DNA from: Aquabacterium sp.
Lineage (GTDB): Bacteria > Pseudomonadota > Gammaproteobacteria > Burkholderiales > Burkholderiaceae_C
DNA length: 60,801 nt
NCBI RefSeq assembly: GCF_014378415.1
Contig: NZ_JACMNS010000018.1
Coordinates: 1 to 60,801 of the forward strand
Direction of reading: 5' to 3'
The notes below the pieces were generated by a model. The model was not told the DNA's origin and did not search any database. It saw nothing but the letters and a program-made list of their open reading frames with translations. The translations under genes were made by a program, and so were the position numbers. Numbering within the stretch: position 1 is the stretch's first letter; the number at the start of each line of letters is the position of its first letter. Positions 1-8,884 of this stretch are shown here, in pieces.

Positions 1-950
1 AAAAGGCCTCGGGCATCAAGCAGCGCTATGTGCTTGAAAAGACGGGCATCCTGGACCCGGCCCGCATGTACCCTCGTTTTGAGGAACGTGCAGACGACCA
101 GCTGTCGCTGATGGCCGAGATCTCGGTTGATGCAGCGCGAAAGGCCATGGCCCAAGCCGGCAAACAAGGCAAGGACATCGACGCGGTGTTGTGCTCGACC
201 GCGAACATGCAGCGAGCCTACCCCGCCATGGCGGTCGAGATCCAGCAAGCCTTGGGCGCGGGTGGCTACGGCTTCGACATGAACGTGGCCTGCTCATCGG
301 CCACCTTCGGCATCGAGCAGGCAGTCAACGCCGTGCGCTCGGGCAGCGCCAATTGCGTGCTGGTCGTGAACCCCGAGATCACCTCGGCCCACCAGGAGTG
401 GAAAGACCGCGACTGCCACTTCATCTTCGGTGATGTGTGCACGGCGGTGATCGTTGAGCGGGCCGACACGGCCACGTCCAGCGACCAATGGGAAGTGCTG
501 GGCACCAAGCTGGCCACACAGTTCTCCAACAACATCCGCAACAACTTCGGTTTCATGAACCGCAGTGAAGACAGCGACCCCAACGCCCGCGACAAGACCT
601 TCCGCCAAGAGGGCCGCAAGGTGTTCAAGGAGGTTGTGCCGCTGGCCGCTGCGCACATCGAGGCCCATTTGGCCTCGATGGGCAAAGAGCCCACACAGAT
701 TCGCCGCTTCTGGTTGCACCAGGCCAATCAAAGCATGAACCAGTTCGTCATCCGCAAGCTCATCGGTGGTGAAGCCACAGAAGACATCGCGCCGCTGATC
801 CTGGACGAATACGCCAACACGGCTTCGGCTGGCTCGGTGATTGCATTCCACGATCACCACGCCGACCTGGTGACAGGCGATGTGGGTGTCATCTGCTCGT
901 TTGGCGCTGGCTACTCGGTGGGCAGTGTGGTGGTGCGCAAGCTGTCATAG
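1..950 (+). CDS. Beta-ketoacyl-ACP synthase III family protein (FabH2-like), 5' end missing
   Basis: The reading frame is open from the first bases of the window (first whole codon at 3) to the TAG ending at 950, so the true start lies outside. It is a thiolase-fold KAS III enzyme: condensing-enzyme Cys at about 291-293 in NVACSSATFG, His at 717-719 in WLHQAN, and Asn at 816-818 in YANTASAG, which together form the Cys-His-Asn triad. KAS III enzymes condense an acyl-CoA with malonyl-ACP in the cytoplasm. The opening GIKQRY and the LQRAYPA-like stretch recall, from memory, the Pseudomonas PA3286 (FabH2) type that primes with medium-chain acyl-CoA rather than the housekeeping acetyl-CoA-primed FabH. 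That subtype call is inference. It converges on tadA with 24 bases between the stops. Confidence 0.85.
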   Translation, partial: KASGIKQRYVLEKTGILDPARMYPRFEERADDQLSLMAEISVDAARKAMAQAGKQGKDIDAVLCSTANMQRAYPAMAVEIQQALGAGGYGFDMNVACSSATFGIEQAVNAVRSGSANCVLVVNPEITSAHQEWKDRDCHFIFGDVCTAVIVERADTATSSDQWEVLGTKLATQFSNNIRNNFGFMNRSEDSDPNARDKTFRQEGRKVFKEVVPLAAAHIEAHLASMGKEPTQIRRFWLHQANQSMNQFVIRKLIGGEATEDIAPLILDEYANTASAGSVIAFHDHHADLVTGDVGVICSFGAGYSVGSVVVRKLS

Positions 951-974
951 CTTGCCGCCACGGGCGACCACGCC

Positions 975-1541
975 TCAGTGGTCGTCGCCCATGGGCAGTT
1001 CAATGACCTGCCCGATGGGGATGGGCTCGTCAAGCCCCCTCGCCGCGTCGCGCTCGGCTTTCAGCTGCGCACGGCGTTCGGCAAAAAAATCCTTCAGCAA
1101 TTTGGATGCGGGCTCGGCCAGCAAACCGCCCACGATCTGCGTGTGATGATTCAACTGCCGGTGGCTGAACAGGTCCAGCACCGAACCGGCCACGCCAGTC
1201 TTGGGGTCGGGCGCGGCAAAGATCACGCGCTTGAAACGCGCGTGCATCAAGGCCATGGCGCACATGGCGCAGGGCTCCAACGTGACGTACAACTCGCAAT
1301 CGGGCAGGCGGTAGTTCTCCAGCAATTGAGCGGCGTGGCGCAGGGCCACGATCTCGGCGTGCGCGGTCGGGTCGTGCGTGGTGATGGGGCGGTTGTAGCC
1401 GGTGGCAATGACCTGGCCCTCGCGCATGATCACGGCGCCCACGGGCACCTCGCCAGCCAGCCAGGCGTTGTGGGCCTGGTCCAGCGCGATGCGCATGGCA
1501 CTTTCGTCGGCAGGGGTGAAGCTTTGCCCTTCCCCGCTCAC
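975..1541 (-). CDS. tadA: tRNA-specific adenosine deaminase TadA
   Basis: Zinc-dependent deaminase that converts A34 to inosine in the tRNA-Arg(ACG) anticodon, in the cytoplasm. The CDA-fold signature is intact: HAE at residues 61-63 (zinc His and catalytic Glu) and PCAMC with Cys91 and Cys94 (zinc ligands). The 188-residue length is typical, with a short charged C-terminal tail. The chosen GTG start at 1541 overlaps the TGA of the upstream small membrane protein gene by 4 bases (GTGA), which suggests translational coupling. An internal ATG at residue 16 (MRIALDQAHNAW) would also give a complete deaminase domain. Confidence 0.93.
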   Translation of the reverse strand: MSGEGQSFTPADESAMRIALDQAHNAWLAGEVPVGAVIMREGQVIATGYNRPITTHDPTAHAEIVALRHAAQLLENYRLPDCELYVTLEPCAMCAMALMHARFKRVIFAAPDPKTGVAGSVLDLFSHRQLNHHTQIVGGLLAEPASKLLKDFFAERRAQLKAERDAARGLDEPIPIGQVIELPMGDDH

Positions 1542-1804
1542 GGCTTGGGCTCGATTTGTTGATCAATGTCGGCGGGGCGGCTTTGCATCAGCTTGTTGAC
1601 GTCATCCTGAACTTGCTTTTGCAACTGATGCCCCTGCTGGGGCGTGCTGACCTGCGGGGCAGTGCCCGCCAAGGCATCGCTGACGGGCGATGATGATGCC
1701 GCCGCCGCTTTGTGCGCGTTGGATGCCGTCAACTGCTGCTTGGCCACCAAGCCAACGATGGCCAGAACAACCAACAATCCCACCAATGAAAACAGGCCGC
1801 GCAT
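1538..1804 (-). CDS. Small single-pass membrane protein, function unknown
   Basis: 88-residue protein that I do not recognise. Residues 4-20 form one hydrophobic segment (LFSLVGLLVVLAIVGLV). This is followed by an Ala/Ser-rich linker and a polar C-terminus (KLMQSRPADIDQQ), so it is probably anchored in the inner membrane with the tail in the periplasm. It precedes tadA with a 4-base overlap and should share its transcript. Base composition matches its neighbours, so I regard it as a real gene and not a chance frame. No enzymatic motif or cysteine is visible. Confidence 0.7.
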   Translation of the reverse strand: MRGLFSLVGLLVVLAIVGLVAKQQLTASNAHKAAAASSSPVSDALAGTAPQVSTPQQGHQLQKQVQDDVNKLMQSRPADIDQQIEPKP

Positions 1805-1899
1805 TTATGTCATCCTTTTTGGGCTGGGTCGTCATTCTCCATCCCTGAGGGGATTATCGCCTGGCTCCAATTTTTGCAGATGGCCTGGGCGGTAACGCT

Positions 1900-4110
1900 T
1901 TAAGCCACTGGCGGCAAACGATCCAGCAGCTTGTCGAGCGTGATGGGGTAGTCGCGCACCCGCACACCGGTCGCGTTGTAGATGGCGTTGGCCACGGCGG
2001 CACCCAAGCCGCAAATGCCCAGCTCGCCGACGCCCTTGGCCTTCATGGGCGAAGAGATCGGGTCGGTCTCGTCCAGAAAGATCACGTCCTGATGGGGAAT
2101 GTCGGCATGCACGGGCACCTCGTAACCCGCCAGATCGTGGTTGACGAAAAAACCGTGGCGCTTGTCCACGGCGAGCTCTTCCATCAAGGCCGCTCCAACG
2201 CCCATGGTCATCGCACCGATCACCTGGCTACGCGCGCTCTTGGGGTTGAGGATGCGCCCGGCGGCACAAACGGCCAGCATGCGCCTGACCCGGATTTCGC
2301 CGGTGACCGCATCGACGCCAACCTCCACAAAGTGGGCGCCAAAAGTCGATTGTTGGTACTTCTTGTCGAGGTCGCCAAATTCGATGCTGTCCTCGACCAC
2401 CAGGCCATCTGCTCCGGCCGCCTCTGCGAGTGGAACCGCGCGATCACCGCTCTTGACCATGCCATCCGCGAACACCACATCCGGCGAGGTGATGCCGAGC
2501 TTCGCTGCCACGGTCTCGCGCAGCTTCATGCAAGCCGCGTAGACGCCCGACGTTGAGCTGTTCGCGCCCCACTGGCCACCAGAACCGGCCGACACCGGGT
2601 GGGCCGAGTCACCCAGTCGCACTGCCACCTGACTCAAAGGCACGCCCATCACCTCAGCAGCGGTTTGCGCGATGATGGTGTAAGAGCCGGTGCCGATGTC
2701 CGTCATGTCGGTCTCGACCGTGACCAGGCCCCGGTTGTCCAGGCGAACGCGGGCGCCCGACTTCATCACCACGTTGTTGCGAAAGGCCGCGGCCACGCCC
2801 ATGCCCACCAGCCAACGGCCATCGCGGACCTGGCCCACCTTGGCCTGGCGCTGACCCCAGCCGAAACGCTCAGCGCCAGTGCGCAGGCATTCGACCAAGC
2901 GACGTTGCGAGAAGGGGCGCCCGGGCTTTTCAGGGTCGACCTGCGTGTCGTTCAGCACCCGAAACTCGATGGGGTCAAGACCGAGCATTTCCGCCATTTC
3001 GTCCATCGCGATTTCGAGCGCCATCATGCCCGGCGCCTCGCCCGGCGCGCGCATCGCATTGCCCTCGGGCAGGTCCAGCACGGCCAGGCGTGTAGTCGTC
3101 AGGCGATTAGCGCCGGCGTACAACAGGCGGGTCTGGTTGACGGCGGTCTCTGGCTGCCCGTTCGGCAGATCGCCGGACCAGCTTTCATGGCCGATGGCGG
3201 TGATCTTGCCGTCTTTCGTGGCCCCAATGCGGATTCGCTGGATCGTCGCCGGGCGGTGTGTGGTGTTGTTGGCGATCAAGGGCCGCTGCAGCGCCACCTT
3301 GACCGGCCGCCGCGCCGCCCGCGCGCCCAAGGCGGCCAGGAGCGCATCGGCCCGCACGAACAGCTTGCCGCCAAAGCCTCCGCCAATGAAGGGCGAGACC
3401 AGGCGGACGTTGGCCTTGGGTATGCCCAAGGTCTTGGCGACGTCACCCACGCTCCACGCGATCATCTGGTTCGAGGTCCAGACCGTGAGCTTGTCACCCT
3501 TCCACGCTGCGGTTGAAGCGTGCGGCTCCATCATGGCGTGCGACTGATTGGGCGTGGTGTAGGTGGCATCAAGCTGCACGGGCGCCCCGGCGTATGCACT
3601 GACGAAATCACCCACCTTGGACTCGCGCGCCCCCCCGAAGTCCGAAGGCTTGGGCAGCTTGGCCGCGTCCTTTTCCTTGGCAAGGTCGAACTTGCCTGGC
3701 GAGCGCGCATAGTCGATTCGGATCAGTTGTGCTGCTGCGCGCGCCTGCTCGAAGGTGTTCGCCACCACCAGGGCCAACGCCTGGTGATAGTGCTGGATTT
3801 CGGGGCCGCCCAGCAGCGTGGCCGTGTTGAAATCACCTTTGCCCAGCTTGCCGGCATTGCGCGCGGTCACGATGGTGATCACGCCGGGCGCAGCGCGGGC
3901 CGCGCTCAAGTCCATCGAAGCGATGCGCCCTTTCGCGATGCCAGCGCCCACCACGTAGCCATAGGCGGCGTTGGGCGCGACGTCATGGCGTTCATAGGCA
4001 TAGGGCGCGCGACCCGAGGTTTTCAGCGGACCGTCGATGCGGTCTATCGGCTTGCCGATGACCTTGAGTTGGTCGATGGGGTTGGTCGTGGCGGGCGTGT
4101 CAAATTTCAT
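1900..4110 (-). CDS. paoC: Periplasmic aldehyde oxidoreductase, molybdenum-binding subunit PaoC
   Basis: Large catalytic subunit of a xanthine-oxidase-family molybdoenzyme that oxidises aldehydes to carboxylic acids. The start is the ATG at 4110 (MKFDTPATT); the frame stays open further upstream, but that part is the antisense of paoB. The 736 residues compare with about 732 in E. coli PaoC. Visible landmarks are FIGGGFGGKL (molybdopterin-binding loop), MRAPGEAPG, and KGVGELG near the C-terminus, with the catalytic Glu at about residue 696. There is no signal peptide; export would be with PaoA, which carries the Tat signal. The gene starts 2 bases after the paoB stop and is third in the operon. 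The expected cofactor is the cytosine-dinucleotide form of Moco (family knowledge). Confidence 0.92.
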   Translation of the reverse strand: MKFDTPATTNPIDQLKVIGKPIDRIDGPLKTSGRAPYAYERHDVAPNAAYGYVVGAGIAKGRIASMDLSAARAAPGVITIVTARNAGKLGKGDFNTATLLGGPEIQHYHQALALVVANTFEQARAAAQLIRIDYARSPGKFDLAKEKDAAKLPKPSDFGGARESKVGDFVSAYAGAPVQLDATYTTPNQSHAMMEPHASTAAWKGDKLTVWTSNQMIAWSVGDVAKTLGIPKANVRLVSPFIGGGFGGKLFVRADALLAALGARAARRPVKVALQRPLIANNTTHRPATIQRIRIGATKDGKITAIGHESWSGDLPNGQPETAVNQTRLLYAGANRLTTTRLAVLDLPEGNAMRAPGEAPGMMALEIAMDEMAEMLGLDPIEFRVLNDTQVDPEKPGRPFSQRRLVECLRTGAERFGWGQRQAKVGQVRDGRWLVGMGVAAAFRNNVVMKSGARVRLDNRGLVTVETDMTDIGTGSYTIIAQTAAEVMGVPLSQVAVRLGDSAHPVSAGSGGQWGANSSTSGVYAACMKLRETVAAKLGITSPDVVFADGMVKSGDRAVPLAEAAGADGLVVEDSIEFGDLDKKYQQSTFGAHFVEVGVDAVTGEIRVRRMLAVCAAGRILNPKSARSQVIGAMTMGVGAALMEELAVDKRHGFFVNHDLAGYEVPVHADIPHQDVIFLDETDPISSPMKAKGVGELGICGLGAAVANAIYNATGVRVRDYPITLDKLLDRLPPVA

Positions 4111-4112
4111 GG

Positions 4113-5063
4113 TCAGGTCCTCGCTTGGAGCAGCGCTGCGGCGAGCGAGCGCTCGGCCAGGAGCAACTTGAAGGCGTTGTCGTCGGTGGGCTGCGCGCCG
4201 GCCAGCAGTTGCGCCATCACTGCGGGGGCGCCACGGGGCATCGCTGCCTCGGCCGCTTCCATGCGCCAAGGCTTGTGCGCCACGCCGCCCAGGGCCACCC
4301 GCCCAGATCCATCGCGCTGCACGATGGCCGCCACGGACACGAGTGCAAAGGCGTACGAAGCGCGGTCACGCACTTTGCGGTAAATGTGGGTGCCACCCGC
4401 GGGCTTGGGGAGCGTGACCGAGGTGATCAGTTCGTCCTGCGCCAACGCTGTTTCAATGTGAGGCGTGTCGCCAGGCAGGCGGTAAAAATCAGCGATGGGA
4501 ATGACTCGCCTGGCGCCGTCGGGGCGCACGGTCTCGATGCTCGCATCCAGCACCCGCATGGCCACCGCCATGTCGCTGGGATGGGTCGCGATGCAGGCAT
4601 GGCTGGCCCCGATCACGGCGTGCTGGCGCGTGATGCCGCCGATGGCGCTGCAACCGCTGCCAGGCAAGCGCTTGTTGCAGGGCTGATCAGTGTCATAAAA
4701 ATAGGCGCAACGGGTGCGTTGCAGCAGGTTGCCCGCCGTCGTGGCTTTGTTGCGAAGCTGGCCTGAGGCGCCAGACAACAATGCGCGCGACAGCACCGCA
4801 TGGTCGCGCCGCACGCGTGGGTCGGCCGCCAGGTCGGTGTTGCGCACCAAAGCGCCGATGCGCAAGCCGCCTTCAGGCGTCGCCTCGATCTTGTCCACTG
4901 CCAGGCCGTTGACGTCAACCAGGTGCGTCGGCGCCTCAATCTGGAGCTTCATCAGGTCGAGCAGGTTGGTGCCACCAGCGATGAACTTGGCACCGGGGTG
5001 CCGGGCCACGGCCGCAGCGGCTTCGGCGGGGGATGTCACCCGCTCGTAGGTGAAGGGTTTCAT
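4113..5063 (-). CDS. paoB: Aldehyde oxidoreductase FAD-binding subunit PaoB
   Basis: Middle subunit of the PaoABC complex, passing electrons from the Mo and Fe-S centres to FAD. The N-terminal half is a PCMH-type FAD domain with [13 protein letters not shown] at residues 27-39, and the C-terminal part is a CO-dehydrogenase flavoprotein-like domain. Cysteines at 119, 129, 138 and 157 lie in the region where E. coli PaoB binds an additional 4Fe-4S cluster, and their retention suggests the same cluster here (inference). Length is 316 residues against about 318 in E. coli. It overlaps paoA by 4 bases (ATGA), so it is translationally coupled. Confidence 0.92.
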   Translation of the reverse strand: MKPFTYERVTSPAEAAAAVARHPGAKFIAGGTNLLDLMKLQIEAPTHLVDVNGLAVDKIEATPEGGLRIGALVRNTDLAADPRVRRDHAVLSRALLSGASGQLRNKATTAGNLLQRTRCAYFYDTDQPCNKRLPGSGCSAIGGITRQHAVIGASHACIATHPSDMAVAMRVLDASIETVRPDGARRVIPIADFYRLPGDTPHIETALAQDELITSVTLPKPAGGTHIYRKVRDRASYAFALVSVAAIVQRDGSGRVALGGVAHKPWRMEAAEAAMPRGAPAVMAQLLAGAQPTDDNAFKLLLAERSLAAALLQART

Positions 5064-5707
5064 GCCTGAGCTCCCGCGACCTCGGTGATCGCATCCACGA
5101 TGTTGGAATAGGCGCCGCAGCGGCAGATGTTGCCGCTCATGCGCTCGCGCAACTCTTCAGCCGACAGGATGGGTCGCGCGGTGAGGTCCGCGCTCACATG
5201 GCTGGGAACACCGCGCTTGATTTCATCCAGCACACTCACTGCAGAACAGATCTGCCCCGGGGTGCAATAACCGCACTGGTAGCCGTCGTACTTGACGAAG
5301 GCGGCCTGCATGGGATGCGAACGCTGTGGGTTGCCCAACCCTTCGATGGTGGTGACCTGCGCGCCTTCGTGCATGACCGCCAGCGTCAGGCATGAGTTAA
5401 TGCGCCGACCATCCACGATCACCGTGCAGGCACCGCATTGCCCGTGGTCGCAGCCTTTTTTGGTGCCGGTCAGGTGCAGGTGTTCGCGCAGCGCGTCGAG
5501 CAAGGTCGTGCGCGTATCCAGCGCCAAGGCATGGGCTTGGCCATTGATGTTCAGTGAAACTTTTGCCAAGGGCGTCGGTAAATCCGACACTGGCGCTCGT
5601 TCTCCAGCCGTGGCCGGCGGTGCGGTCACGGCAGCCGCCGAGGCAGCCCCCGCGATGAGCAAGTCGCGTCGCGAGATGGTCGCGTCCAAGTCGAAAGGGT
5701 TGTCCAT
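5060..5707 (-). CDS. paoA: Aldehyde oxidoreductase 2Fe-2S subunit PaoA with Tat signal
   Basis: First gene of the operon. Residues 11-38 form a twin-arginine signal (SRRDLLIAG followed by an Ala-rich segment), which would export the folded heterotrimer to the periplasm. The plant-type ferredoxin domain carries Cys86, Cys91, Cys94 and Cys106. The helical second 2Fe-2S domain carries CGYC (Cys145, Cys148) and CRC (Cys195, Cys197). All eight ligands of the xanthine-oxidase small-subunit family are present. The length of 215 residues is close to the family norm. Transcription starts in the 99-base gap shared with the divergent acyltransferase operon. No paoD-type cofactor-insertion chaperone gene is visible in the neighbourhood. 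Confidence 0.93.
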   Translation of the reverse strand: MDNPFDLDATISRRDLLIAGAASAAAVTAPPATAGERAPVSDLPTPLAKVSLNINGQAHALALDTRTTLLDALREHLHLTGTKKGCDHGQCGACTVIVDGRRINSCLTLAVMHEGAQVTTIEGLGNPQRSHPMQAAFVKYDGYQCGYCTPGQICSAVSVLDEIKRGVPSHVSADLTARPILSAEELRERMSGNICRCGAYSNIVDAITEVAGAQA

Positions 5708-5806
5708 GCCGGCTCCTGTCGTTCATGTCAGGGATAAGCGCAGAAAAGGGCAAATGACGTGCCGACGGATGTTCTAGACTGCACACACTCAACCCTGCAC
5801 CCCTGA
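5708..5806. promoter_or_regulatory. Divergent promoter region between paoABC and the pterin-like operon
   Basis: This 99-base spacer separates two divergent operons, so both promoters must lie here or inside the first codons. For the rightward operon the best -10-like hexamer I see is TAGACT at 5775-5780, 26 bases before the ATG, without a convincing -35. No clear inverted repeat was found. The functional reading is inference from gene order. Confidence 0.45.
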
Positions 5807-6676
5807 ATGCCTGCCGCCTCGTCGCCGTTAATCGATACGCTCACGGAGATCAACATCGTCGATTTGCTGGATTCAATCGGCCTGTTGCGTTTTCAAGGCA
5901 CGCCTTTGCGCCAGCTTTTTCGGCCTGCGGCACGCCGCTTTGCCCGCACAGCGAATGAGTTCGACAACCGCGTGGGCGACCACGGCCTGGCGCAAGGCAG
6001 CGCCTGGTTGATGGGCCAGATGACGGCTGGCGTGCGCACCTCTGGCCTGGAGCACATCCCGGCTCAGGGCCCCGTTTTCATCCTGGCCAACCACCCGGGC
6101 ATGACCGACACGGTGGCACTTTTTGCCAGCCTGGCGTCGCGCCCTGATTTGCGGGTGATTGCCCTGGATCGCCCATTCCTGCGGGCCTTGCCCCATGTCG
6201 CGCGGCAATTGATCTTCTTGCCCGATGAAGAATCCGGGCGCATGGCCGTGGTCCGCGCCGGCGCCAAACACCTCAAGGATGGTGGCGCCCTGTTGACCTT
6301 CCCGGCCGGAGAGATCGAACCCGACCCCGCCACCTTTGGCTCGCGACGGGCAGTGGCGTCTTTGCAGAATTGGTCCAGCAGTTATGCCCTGTTCGCCCGC
6401 CTGGCGCCCCAAACGCAGTTTGTGCCGGCGCTGGTGAGCCACGTCATCTCACCCGCGGCACAGCGCCATCCGCTCACGCTGTTGCGCCGCACGGCACAAC
6501 AGAAAGAGAAGCTGGCAGCAGCGTTGCAAGTGGCCTTGCCACGCTACCGCGACCTGGTCGCCAGGGTGACCTTTGGCGCACCGCTGACAGCCGATCAAAG
6601 CGATGCGAAGGCGCTCGGTGCTTGCGTCACAGCGCAGATGCGGCAACTCATCCTGGCGCAAGGATCGGTGGCCTGA
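5807..6676 (+). CDS. PlsC-type acyltransferase
   Basis: Glycerol-3-phosphate/lysophosphatidate acyltransferase-fold protein of 289 residues. The first signature motif is NHPGMTD, with the HX4D pair at His96 and Asp101. The substrate-phosphate motif is FPAGEIEPD at 165-173, a variant of the usual FPEGTRS in which the Arg is missing. There is no strong transmembrane helix, so it is probably peripheral to the inner membrane. It starts the six-gene operon at 5807-10808; its stop abuts the next ATG directly (TGAATG). The acyl acceptor cannot be read from the sequence. Because it is coupled to putative pterin and glycosyl enzymes, it may acylate a small molecule instead of a phospholipid (speculative). 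Confidence 0.8.
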   Translation: MPAASSPLIDTLTEINIVDLLDSIGLLRFQGTPLRQLFRPAARRFARTANEFDNRVGDHGLAQGSAWLMGQMTAGVRTSGLEHIPAQGPVFILANHPGMTDTVALFASLASRPDLRVIALDRPFLRALPHVARQLIFLPDEESGRMAVVRAGAKHLKDGGALLTFPAGEIEPDPATFGSRRAVASLQNWSSSYALFARLAPQTQFVPALVSHVISPAAQRHPLTLLRRTAQQKEKLAAALQVALPRYRDLVARVTFGAPLTADQSDAKALGACVTAQMRQLILAQGSVA

Positions 6677-7672
6677 ATGGCCGAGACCCTTGCCCAAGCC
6701 TGTTGGCTGACCGAACCCGGCCACGCCGAGTTGCGCACCGAGACTTTGCCGGAGCCGGGGCCTGATCAAGTGCTGGTCAGGGCCCTGCACAGTGGCATCA
6801 GCCGAGGCACGGAAACCTTGGTGTTTCGCGGCGAGGTGCCCGCCAGCGAGTTTGAGCGCATGCGCGCGCCGTTTCAGGCAGGCGACTTCCCCGCGCCCGT
6901 GAAGTATGGCTACAACAGCGTGGGCCTGGTCGAGCAAGGCCCCGCCCATTTGCTGGGGCGCACGGTGTTCTGCCTGTATCCACATCAAACCCACTATGTG
7001 GTGCCCGCCACCGCCGTGCACCTGCTGCCACAAGGCGTGCCGCCTGCGCGGGCGGTGCTGGCAGCCAATGTGGAAACGGCCGTCAATGCCCTGTGGGATG
7101 CGGCCCCTCGTTTGGGTGACCGCATCGCCGTGGTCGGAGGTGGCACCGTGGGCCTGCTGGTGGCCTGGCTGGCGGCGCGCCTGCCCGGCTGCCAGGTTCA
7201 GTTGGTGGACACGAACGAGGCCAGGCGTGCTGTCGCCGAACAACTCCATGTGGACTTTGCGTTGCCCGATGCCGCACGTGACGAGGCCGATCTGGTGATC
7301 CATGCCAGCGGGCAATCTGCAGGCTTGGCCACGGCCCTCAGCCTGGCCGCCTTCGAGGCCACGGTGCTGGAGCTGAGCTGGTATGGCGAGCGCCCGGTGA
7401 ACGTGCCGCTGGGCGGTGCTTTTCACTCGCGCAGGCTCACCCTCAAAAGTTCGCAAGTGGGCCAGGTGGCGACCGCGCAGCGCGCTCGCTGGAGCCACCG
7501 CCGGCGCTTCGAGCTGGCCTTGTCACTGCTGAATGACCCCGTGCTGGATGCCTTGATCACCGACGCCGCGCCCTTTGCCGCCTTGCCTGAAGTGCTGGCC
7601 CGCCTGTCGGCATCGATCACCGACACCACCTTGTGCCACCGCATCGATTATTCGCAGCACCCCGCCGAATGA
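6677..7672 (+). CDS. MDR-family dehydrogenase lacking the catalytic zinc ligands
   Basis: Medium-chain dehydrogenase/reductase of 331 residues with an N-terminal GroES-like domain and a Rossmann nucleotide-binding domain ([10 protein letters not shown] around residues 152-161). The usual catalytic zinc Cys is replaced (SGISRGTE at 39-46) and the GHE zinc/proton-relay motif reads YGYNSVG at 77-83. It therefore probably acts without catalytic zinc, as in BchC-like members. The likely reaction is NAD(P)H-dependent reduction or oxidation of an alcohol or ketone side chain. Upstream it follows the acyltransferase with no gap. Downstream its TGA overlaps the next ATG by 4 bases. Automatic pipelines would call it a zinc-binding alcohol dehydrogenase, which the missing ligands contradict. 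Confidence 0.8.
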   Translation: MAETLAQACWLTEPGHAELRTETLPEPGPDQVLVRALHSGISRGTETLVFRGEVPASEFERMRAPFQAGDFPAPVKYGYNSVGLVEQGPAHLLGRTVFCLYPHQTHYVVPATAVHLLPQGVPPARAVLAANVETAVNALWDAAPRLGDRIAVVGGGTVGLLVAWLAARLPGCQVQLVDTNEARRAVAEQLHVDFALPDAARDEADLVIHASGQSAGLATALSLAAFEATVLELSWYGERPVNVPLGGAFHSRRLTLKSSQVGQVATAQRARWSHRRRFELALSLLNDPVLDALITDAAPFAALPEVLARLSASITDTTLCHRIDYSQHPAE

Positions 7673-8463
7673 CAACCCTGACCTCACCCTCCGGCAACGA
7701 AGCCGACTGGCAAGTCTTGCTGCGGGGAGAAGAGACCGGCGTGATCGATGGCGAATCCATCATCCAAATGCTCTACGGCCCGCTCTGCGCCAAGCGGCGA
7801 CAGGGCTCCTTCGTGGTCGGGCATCTGGCGCAAAGCCTGGATGGACGCATTGCCACCACCTGCGGTGTCTCGCGCTGGATCAGCGGCCAGGAAGACCTGC
7901 TCCACACCCACCGCATGCGGGCCATCGCGGACGCCGTCATCGTGGGCGCCAACACGGTCCTGCACGATGACCCCCAACTCACGGTGCGCCTGTGCTCGGG
8001 CAACAACCCGGTGCGGGTGGTGCTAGACCCAGAGCACCGGCTCGATCGCCGCCAGCGTGTCTTTCTCGATGACAGCGCGCCCACCCTCTTGCTCGTCGCC
8101 GCCGACCGCGCGGGGGCTGAGCGCCAATGGGGCCAAGCCGAGGTGATCCCGGTGCCACGCGGCCAGCAGGGCCTGGACCCCTTCGAGATCCGCCGGATCT
8201 TGGCTCTGCGCGGACTGTCATGGCTGTTCGTCGAAGGCGGCGGCATCACGGTATCCCGCTTCCTGGCCGCAGGTGCGCTCGACCGCCTGCAGATCACCGT
8301 GGCCCCCGTCATCCTAGGATCAGGCCGTCCCAGCCTGGTGCTGCCGGAAATCCACGATCTGACGCACAGCCTGCGCCCTCGCACACGCCGCTTCCAACTG
8401 GGTGAGGACACCATGATCGAATGCGACTTCACCTCCGACTTCGCCCCCGCCACCCACCACTAA
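7669..8463 (+). CDS. RibD C-terminal-type reductase (dihydrofolate-reductase fold)
   Basis: 264-residue protein with the RibD C-terminal/DHFR-like fold, which in riboflavin synthesis reduces the ribosyl group of a pyrimidine intermediate with NADPH. Visible elements are [11 protein letters not shown] at 52-62, [21 protein letters not shown] (substrate/NADPH loop, about 88-107, shown in pieces), NPVRVVLD, and the NADPH-binding [11 protein letters not shown]. The N-terminal zinc deaminase domain of full RibD is absent, so this is not the housekeeping bifunctional enzyme. Its start at 7669 overlaps the preceding stop (ATGA), which favours it over an in-frame upstream start at 7633. The operon context points to a pterin- or flavin-related reduction. 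Confidence 0.82.
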   Translation: MTTLTSPSGNEADWQVLLRGEETGVIDGESIIQMLYGPLCAKRRQGSFVVGHLAQSLDGRIATTCGVSRWISGQEDLLHTHRMRAIADAVIVGANTVLHDDPQLTVRLCSGNNPVRVVLDPEHRLDRRQRVFLDDSAPTLLLVAADRAGAERQWGQAEVIPVPRGQQGLDPFEIRRILALRGLSWLFVEGGGITVSRFLAAGALDRLQITVAPVILGSGRPSLVLPEIHDLTHSLRPRTRRFQLGEDTMIECDFTSDFAPATHH

Positions 8464-8479
8464 AAACTCATCCATCACC

Positions 8480-8884
8480 ATGTACAGCCTTGCCGTCTCT
8501 GATCATTTCATGATCGCCCACAGTTTCCGCGGCGAAGTTTTCGGCCCGGCCCAGCAACTCCACGGCGCGACCTACAACGTCGAGATCGATTTCCGCCGCC
8601 CGACACTGGACCAGCACGGGCTGGTGTGCGACATCGGCCTGGCCTTGCAGGTGCTGCGCGAAGTGCTGGGCGAGTTCAACTACAAGAACCTGGATGAGCT
8701 GCCGCAGTTCAAGGGCCGCAACACGACCACCGAGTTGCTCGCCGGTGAGATCTTTGCCCGCGTGAAGGCCCGTGTGGCCGAAGGCGCGGTGGGGCCTGGC
8801 ACGGCAGGCGAGCTGGCATCGCTGCGGGTCGTCCTGCGGGAATCGCCCGTCGCCTGGGCCAGCTTTGAGGGCGCGCTGCGCTGA
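8480..8884 (+). CDS. Divergent 6-pyruvoyl-tetrahydropterin synthase/QueD-family protein
   Basis: 134-residue T-fold protein, the usual length for the PTPS/QueD family. It retains an AHSF His and an LHG His, which align with two of the three zinc histidines. The third ligand of the family's HGH is Ala (LHGAT). The catalytic Cys between these motifs is absent, and the family's LDHxxLN relay reads FNYKNLDE. A C-terminal LRES Glu, the position that anchors the pterin ring in this family, is kept. It is therefore probably a pterin- or deazapurine-binding enzyme with altered chemistry, and should not be annotated as a true QueD. It lies 16 bases after the RibD-like gene and overlaps the glycosyltransferase start by 1 base (TGATG). 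Confidence 0.78.
   Translation: MYSLAVSDHFMIAHSFRGEVFGPAQQLHGATYNVEIDFRRPTLDQHGLVCDIGLALQVLREVLGEFNYKNLDELPQFKGRNTTTELLAGEIFARVKARVAEGAVGPGTAGELASLRVVLRESPVAWASFEGALR

Noticed and set aside
5807-6676. Calling the first gene of the 5807-10808 operon plsC
   Set aside because: HX4D is present, but the second motif is FPAGEIEPD without the Arg of FPEGTRS, and the context is not phospholipid synthesis. Only the fold can be supported.
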